In this document: positions 59,981-64,000 of the stretch, in pieces
Layout of the letters: each line of letters starts with the position of its first letter
Numbering within the stretch: position 1 is the stretch's first letter
NCBI RefSeq assembly: GCF_049943335.1
Contig: NZ_JBNFVY010000004.1
Coordinates: 1 to 64,000, forward strand
Length of the DNA stretch: 64,000 bases
Origin: JBNFVY01 sp049943335
GTDB taxonomy: Bacteria; Pseudomonadota; Alphaproteobacteria; Rhodobacterales; Rhodobacteraceae
Reading direction: 5' to 3'
Translations under genes and position numbers: made by a program
Notes under the pieces: generated by a model
What the model was told of the DNA's origin: nothing
Databases searched by the model: none
What the model saw: the letters and a program-made list of their open reading frames with translations, nothing else

Positions 59981-61108
59981 ATGTCTCTGACCGAAACGGA
60001 CCAGACCAACGGCGGGCACGTGCCAACCGGCGCGCAGAAAAAGATTGTGATTTCGGTCGACGCCATGGGCGGAGATCGTGGACCGGCGGCCGTTGTCGCC
60101 GGTATTTCGCGTTCGGCCGCCAAGAATCCCGACATCGCCTTTATCCTGCACGGCCCCAAACCCGAGCTGGAAAAGCTGGTGCGCAAGCGCAAGCCCCTGC
60201 GCGGGCGCGTCGAGATCCGCAACGCGACGGGCGTGGTCAAAATGACCGCCAAACCCAGCCAGGTCATGCGCCGCGGCAAGGACACTTCAATGTGGTCCAC
60301 CATCGAATCGGTGCGCAATGGCGACGCTTCGGTGGCCGTGTCTTGTGGCAATACCGGCGCCTTGATGGCTGTCAGCATGATCCGGTTGCGCAAACTGCCG
60401 GGCGTCAACCGCCCTGCCATTGCCTGCCTCTGGCCGTCCCGTAATCGCGGCGGTTTCAATGTCATGCTTGATGTGGGCGCGGACATCAGGGCCGATGCCA
60501 AGGATCTTCTGGCCTATGCGCTAATGGGGGCGTCCTATGCGCGCAACGGGCTCGACCTGCCCCGCCCGCGCGTCGGGCTGCTGAACGTTGGCACCGAAGA
60601 GCACAAGGGCCGCTCTGAATTGCACGAAGCTGACGAATTGATCGCCGGCGCCACTGAACGCGGCGATTTCGACTATCTGGGCTTTGTCGAAGGCGGCGAT
60701 ATCCCGGGCGACCGGGTGGACGTGATCGTCACCGACGGGTTCACCGGAAACATCGCGCTGAAAACCGGCGAAGGAATCGCCAAGTTGATTGGCGATTTCC
60801 TGAAAGAAGCGTTCAAGGCCACGCCTTTGTCGCGGATGGCCGCGGTTCTGGCGCTGACCTCTCTGCGCCGTTTGTCCAAGCGGATCGACCCCAGACGCGT
60901 GAATGGCGGCGTCTTTCTTGGGCTGAACGGCACCGTCGTCAAGTCGCACGGATCGGCCGACGCCATGGGCGTGTCAGCCGCCGTCAAACTGGCCTATCAA
61001 CTGGCGGAATCCGGTTTTTCCGAACGTCTGGCCGCACGGGTTGCATCCCCCGACGCAGCGGTCCAAGATGCCAAAAGGGATGGGTCAGGAAGCGAGCAAG
61101 ACGAATGA
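59981..61108 (+). CDS. plsX: Phosphate acyltransferase PlsX
   Basis: This is a 375-residue enzyme that converts acyl-ACP to acyl-phosphate, the acyl donor for phospholipid synthesis. VISVDAMGGDRGPAAVVAG at the start and SCGNTGALMAVSMIRLRKLPGVNRPAIA are diagnostic. About 20 extra residues precede the conserved core. The C-terminal 20 residues are hydrophilic. The stop overlaps the fabH start by 4 bp. Confidence 0.96.
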   Translation: MSLTETDQTNGGHVPTGAQKKIVISVDAMGGDRGPAAVVAGISRSAAKNPDIAFILHGPKPELEKLVRKRKPLRGRVEIRNATGVVKMTAKPSQVMRRGKDTSMWSTIESVRNGDASVAVSCGNTGALMAVSMIRLRKLPGVNRPAIACLWPSRNRGGFNVMLDVGADIRADAKDLLAYALMGASYARNGLDLPRPRVGLLNVGTEEHKGRSELHEADELIAGATERGDFDYLGFVEGGDIPGDRVDVIVTDGFTGNIALKTGEGIAKLIGDFLKEAFKATPLSRMAAVLALTSLRRLSKRIDPRRVNGGVFLGLNGTVVKSHGSADAMGVSAAVKLAYQLAESGFSERLAARVASPDAAVQDAKRDGSGSEQDE

Positions 61109-62079
61109 CAACGCGAGCAGTCGTGCGTGGCGTGGGGCATTACCTGCCCGAACGCATCGTCGAAAATGCCGAGTTCGAAAAAACTCTGGATACATCGGAT
61201 GAATGGATCCGCACACGGTCTGGAATCGAACGGCGGCATTTCGCCGCCGATGACCAGACCACCTCGCAGATGGCTGGTATTGCTGCAAAAAATGCCCTGG
61301 CCGATGCCGGATTTGACCCGACTGATATCGATGCGGTGATCGTCGCGACGTCAACGCCCGATCTGACGTTTCCATCCGTTGCCACCATGGTGCAAAGCGA
61401 ACTTGCCATGCAGAGCGGCTTTGCCTTCGACGTGCAGGCGGTGTGCGCGGGGTTCGTGTTCGCGCTGGCCAACGCAAACGCGCTGATCGTATCGGGCCAA
61501 GCCCGGCGCATTCTGGTCATCGGGGCCGAAACCTTCAGCCGCATCCTGGACTTTGAAGACCGGGCCACCTGTGTGCTCTTCGGCGATGGTGCGGGCGCAC
61601 TCGTGCTGGAGGGGTGCGAATCTGACGGAGACACCACGGATCGCGGCGTCTTGTCGGTCGATCTGCATTCCGACGGCTCATACCGCGATATGCTCTACGT
61701 CGATGGCGGGGTGAGCACGACCGGCGAGGCTGGCAAAGTGCGCATGCAGGGCAATCCGCTGTTTCGCCAGGCCGTCGCGAAACTGTCCCAGACGGCGGAA
61801 ACCGCGCTCGACAAGGCGAAACTGGCAACAACCGACGTCGATTGGATCGTTCCCCACCAGGCCAACATCCGGATCATTCAAGGCACGGCCAAAAAGATGG
61901 GCGTGCCGATGGACAAGGTCATTGTCACCGTTCAGGACCATGGCAATACCTCGGCCGCATCGATTCCATTGGCATTGTCCGTCGGCAAGCAATCGGGCAA
62001 GATTCGCGAAGGCCAGATCATCGTGACCGAAGCCATCGGCGGTGGGCTGGCTTGGGGATCCGTCGTGATCCGCTGGTAG
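61105..62079 (+). CDS. fabH: Beta-ketoacyl-ACP synthase III FabH
   Basis: This is a 324-residue enzyme that starts fatty acid synthesis by condensing an acyl-CoA with malonyl-ACP. The triad is Cys114 (AVCAGF), His251 (VPHQAN) and Asn281 (HGNTSAAS). GHYLPERIVEN and RTGI-like RSGIERRHFA are also typical. The ATG overlaps plsX. Confidence 0.97.
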   Translation: MTTRAVVRGVGHYLPERIVENAEFEKTLDTSDEWIRTRSGIERRHFAADDQTTSQMAGIAAKNALADAGFDPTDIDAVIVATSTPDLTFPSVATMVQSELAMQSGFAFDVQAVCAGFVFALANANALIVSGQARRILVIGAETFSRILDFEDRATCVLFGDGAGALVLEGCESDGDTTDRGVLSVDLHSDGSYRDMLYVDGGVSTTGEAGKVRMQGNPLFRQAVAKLSQTAETALDKAKLATTDVDWIVPHQANIRIIQGTAKKMGVPMDKVIVTVQDHGNTSAASIPLALSVGKQSGKIREGQIIVTEAIGGGLAWGSVVIRW

Positions 62080-62184
62080 GCGCCGCAATCGTCGCTCAAA
62101 GAGCGTTCCGCAAGCCATTGATATTGACTCGGAAATATACTGCCCTCATGGTTGTGCGAAATCAAACTTGGGGAGAGACCGGCT

Positions 62185-62487
62185 ATGAGTGAAAAGACGT
62201 TGACCCGGATGGACCTGAGCGAAGCTGTTTTTCGTGAGGTCGGCCTGAGCCGCAACGATTCCGCGCAGTTGGTTGAAACGGTGCTTGATCACATTTCGGA
62301 CGCACTTGTTGCCGGCGAGCAGGTCAAGATTTCGTCCTTTGGTACGTTTTCTGTCCGCTCGAAAGCCGCGCGCGTCGGTCGCAACCCCAAGACCGGCGAA
62401 GAAGTGCCAATCAATCCGCGCCGGGTGCTGACCTTCCGTCCATCGCACCTGATGAAGGATCGTGTTGCGGCTGGCAACAAGAAGTAA
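62185..62487 (+). CDS. ihfA: Integration host factor subunit alpha
   Basis: This is a 100-residue DNA-bending protein of the HU/IHF family. MDLSEAVFREVGLSRNDSAQLVETVLDHISDAL and the DNA-arm segment ARVGRNPKTGEEVPINPRRVLTFRPS are characteristic of IhfA. The start is the ATG with GGGGAG about nine bases upstream; a TTG 11 codons earlier is in frame but not needed. It forms a heterodimer with IhfB, encoded elsewhere. Confidence 0.96.
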   Translation: MSEKTLTRMDLSEAVFREVGLSRNDSAQLVETVLDHISDALVAGEQVKISSFGTFSVRSKAARVGRNPKTGEEVPINPRRVLTFRPSHLMKDRVAAGNKK

Positions 62488-62499
62488 GGTTCGGTCTTG

Positions 62500-63738
62500 A
62501 TGGACAAAAAGTCCCGCGAGGCGTTTCGCACAATCAGCGAAGTCGCCGACTGGCTGGATACCCCGACGCATGTCTTGCGGTTCTGGGAAAGCCGGTTCAC
62601 CCAAGTCAAACCCGTCAAGCGCGCAGGCGGGCGTCGGTACTACCGGCCCAATGACATGCTGCTTCTGGGCGGCATCAAGAAGCTGTTGCATGAAGACGGG
62701 ATGACCATTCGCGGCGTGCAGAAATTGTTGCGCGAAGAAGGCATCAAACACGTTTCGGCCATGTCACAGCCGGTCGATACAGACCAGGATCCGGCTACTC
62801 AAGATCTGGCTACTGAGGGCGCTGACATCGAAGCCACCGTCGCCGAAGCGCCGATGGCAGTCGATGTCGAACCGCAACCGCTTCAAGACAATGTGGTCAC
62901 GATGCGCCACCAAGCTGCGTCGGATGATCTGGCCAGCGACGTCGACACCGAACCGGTCGATGACACGCCTGCGGAACCTCTAACCGTGGAAACGACGGTC
63001 GAGTCGACGCCAGAAGACCTACCATCAAACACGCCGACCACCGAAATACCTTATGACGCAGATCTTTTGGCCCCCGAGCCCCAGGCAGAGACGACACCGC
63101 AGGACGCTGCGGCGGGCACGGGCCCCCTAGACGCTGCGGCGTTCGTTGACGACGGCGCAGAAAACAAAACGATCGACGCAGGTTTGGACCCTGTATCGCT
63201 GGGCGATAATGACACCGCGTTGGGCGACATTGCCGACCCCACGGCACGCGACACCCCCCTGGACAAAGAGATCAGCGCCGATGACAGTTCCTCGGTGGTA
63301 CCACCCGTTGATGCGGGTCAAGATGCCGTATCCGCGCCGGGCGATGTCGATCAGGGCGGGTTCGACTTCAATGCACCCGAGCCGCTTTTGGACGAAGACG
63401 ATCCTGCCGAAACGCCCCGTGCAGAAGCCCCGTTCAGCCCCGCGATGGACGATGCCGACCGCGATGAACCTGCTGTCGCCGCGCCCGAACCGACTGGCGC
63501 TGACGATGCTGTGGAAGAGACGCCCGACGCACAATCGCCAACAGAAGATGCACCCGACCAGCCTGTCCCGGCCGTGGCGCGCGTCGATGTGCCCGATGAT
63601 CCGGCCGAAGACGCCGATTTGGGCGGCGCTGTGTCACCGGTGGCTGCGGCGCTGCACGCAGGGGCAGCACAATACGCCCCGCAAGACGCGCTGGAACGCG
63701 CGATGGACAAGCTGCGGGCCCTTCGCGCGCGCATGTAA
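62500..63738 (+). CDS. MerR-family regulator with long acidic tail
   Basis: This is a 412-residue protein. Residues 8-85 form a MerR helix-turn-helix (FRTISEVADWLDTPTHVLRFWESRF ... RYYRPNDMLLLGGIKKLL). Residues about 95-370 are low-complexity, acidic and Pro/Ala-rich (about one Asp or Glu in four), with no fold expected. A short conserved helix ends it (DALERAMDKLRALRARM). Rhodobacteraceae carry this gene right after ihfA; the tail length is variable in the family. No ligand-binding domain is present, so DNA binding may be paired with protein contacts of the tail. Confidence 0.9.
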   Translation: MDKKSREAFRTISEVADWLDTPTHVLRFWESRFTQVKPVKRAGGRRYYRPNDMLLLGGIKKLLHEDGMTIRGVQKLLREEGIKHVSAMSQPVDTDQDPATQDLATEGADIEATVAEAPMAVDVEPQPLQDNVVTMRHQAASDDLASDVDTEPVDDTPAEPLTVETTVESTPEDLPSNTPTTEIPYDADLLAPEPQAETTPQDAAAGTGPLDAAAFVDDGAENKTIDAGLDPVSLGDNDTALGDIADPTARDTPLDKEISADDSSSVVPPVDAGQDAVSAPGDVDQGGFDFNAPEPLLDEDDPAETPRAEAPFSPAMDDADRDEPAVAAPEPTGADDAVEETPDAQSPTEDAPDQPVPAVARVDVPDDPAEDADLGGAVSPVAAALHAGAAQYAPQDALERAMDKLRALRARM

Positions 63739-63831
63739 TCCGCGCGCAGCTTTCCGATTGCAGCCTGTGTGACAATTTTCGCGCGAATGCCCTTGCCTGC
63801 CCGGCCAGAATGAGTATGAAGAGCGTCACGT

Positions 63832-63908
63832 CGGGCTATAGCGCAGCCTGGTAGCGCGTCCGTCTGGGGGACGGAAGGTCGCAGGTTCAAGTCCTGCTAG
63901 CCCGACCA
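63832..63908 (+). tRNA. tRNA-Pro (anticodon GGG)
   Basis: The acceptor arm CGGGCTA pairs with TAGCCCG, followed by A and encoded CCA. The D-arm is GCGCAGCCTGGTAGCGC, the anticodon stem TCCGT/ACGGA with loop CTGGGGG (anticodon GGG), and the T-arm GCAGGTTCAAGTCCTGC. It lies downstream of the merR gene, a common order in this family. Confidence 0.96.
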
Positions 63909-63914
63909 AAAAAC

Positions 63915-63945
63915 CGCCCACGCCACCGATGGCGTGGGCGTTTTT
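63915..63945 (+). terminator. Intrinsic terminator after tRNA-Pro
   Basis: CGCCCACGCC and GGCGTGGGCG form a perfect 10-bp stem with a six-base loop, followed by TTTTT. It ends the tRNA transcript. Confidence 0.92.
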
Positions 63946-63982
63946 GCAAGCGGGACCGGCCCGCAAGGATGAGGGGACCGCG

Positions 63983-64000
63983 ATGAGCGCCAATGCCAAG
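63983..64000 (+). CDS. Start of a gene running off the window
   Basis: GAGGGG lies six bases before an ATG and six codons (MSANAK) are visible before the right edge. Nothing can be said of the function. Confidence 0.4.

Noticed and set aside
1..64000. CRISPR array, rRNA operon, integrase gene
   Set aside because: No regularly spaced repeats, no rRNA sequence and no tyrosine or serine recombinase were seen.

Overview
The window reads as chromosome of a marine Rhodobacteraceae (Roseobacter-type alphaproteobacterium) carrying an integrated accessory region. The family-level call rests on the order rpmF-plsX-fabH-ihfA-merR-tRNA-Pro at the right end, a BioR-controlled biotin locus, a VPLPA-CTERM protein, an OlsB-type acyltransferase and high GC throughout. 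All assignments come from reading the sequence; no database search was run.

Region 1 (1-11.3 kb) is conjugative-element DNA. It opens with the tail of a type I restriction specificity subunit, overlapped by 4 bp by a metallo-beta-lactamase-fold protein with an unusual cysteine cluster. A compact Trb (P-type) type IV secretion operon follows: trbB-C-D-E-J-K-L-F-G-I plus a DUF2274 gene, mostly joined by start/stop overlaps. No coupling protein gene (traG) is visible here.

Region 2 (11.3-26.9 kb) is cargo rich in small proteins and envelope or stress functions. A minus-strand cluster holds two transglutaminase-like proteins and several small proteins. After it come a conserved hypothetical gene, a frameshifted SnoaL-like pseudogene, two PHB-depolymerase-type esterases, a DUF2254 membrane protein, an HWE histidine kinase, a Crp/Fnr regulator and a fatty acid desaturase. 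The region ends in wreckage: a truncated HAD gene, a broken MobA/MobL relaxase and an IS3-type transposase fragment. The relaxase remnant suggests that regions 1 and 2 are parts of one decayed or rearranged mobile element, or several nested ones.

Region 3 (26.9-64 kb) is core chromosome. It has bioR-bioY-bioB with two BioR boxes; an M48 protease; a CBS protein; the complete Na+-translocating NADH:quinone oxidoreductase operon nqrABCDEF with its maturation genes apbE and nqrM placed divergently; acnB; an acyl-CoA synthetase; a BON/LysM protein; an MsbA-like ABC exporter; tRNA-Gly; and a VPLPA-CTERM protein. Next are a siroheme-synthase N-domain gene paired with a TrpD2-like gene, an aldo/keto reductase, a D-lyxose isomerase, a TPM protein, an ABC-F ATPase, olsB, msrB, bamE, the yceD-rpmF-plsX-fabH-ihfA-merR cluster and tRNA-Pro.

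The best candidates for something new are the HsdS-coupled MBL protein with its Cys cluster (a possible restriction-linked defence accessory), the transglutaminase/small-protein operon including a member that lacks the catalytic His, an esterase with a histone-H1-like N-terminus, and an 11-bp direct repeat in the nqrA/apbE divergent promoter region.
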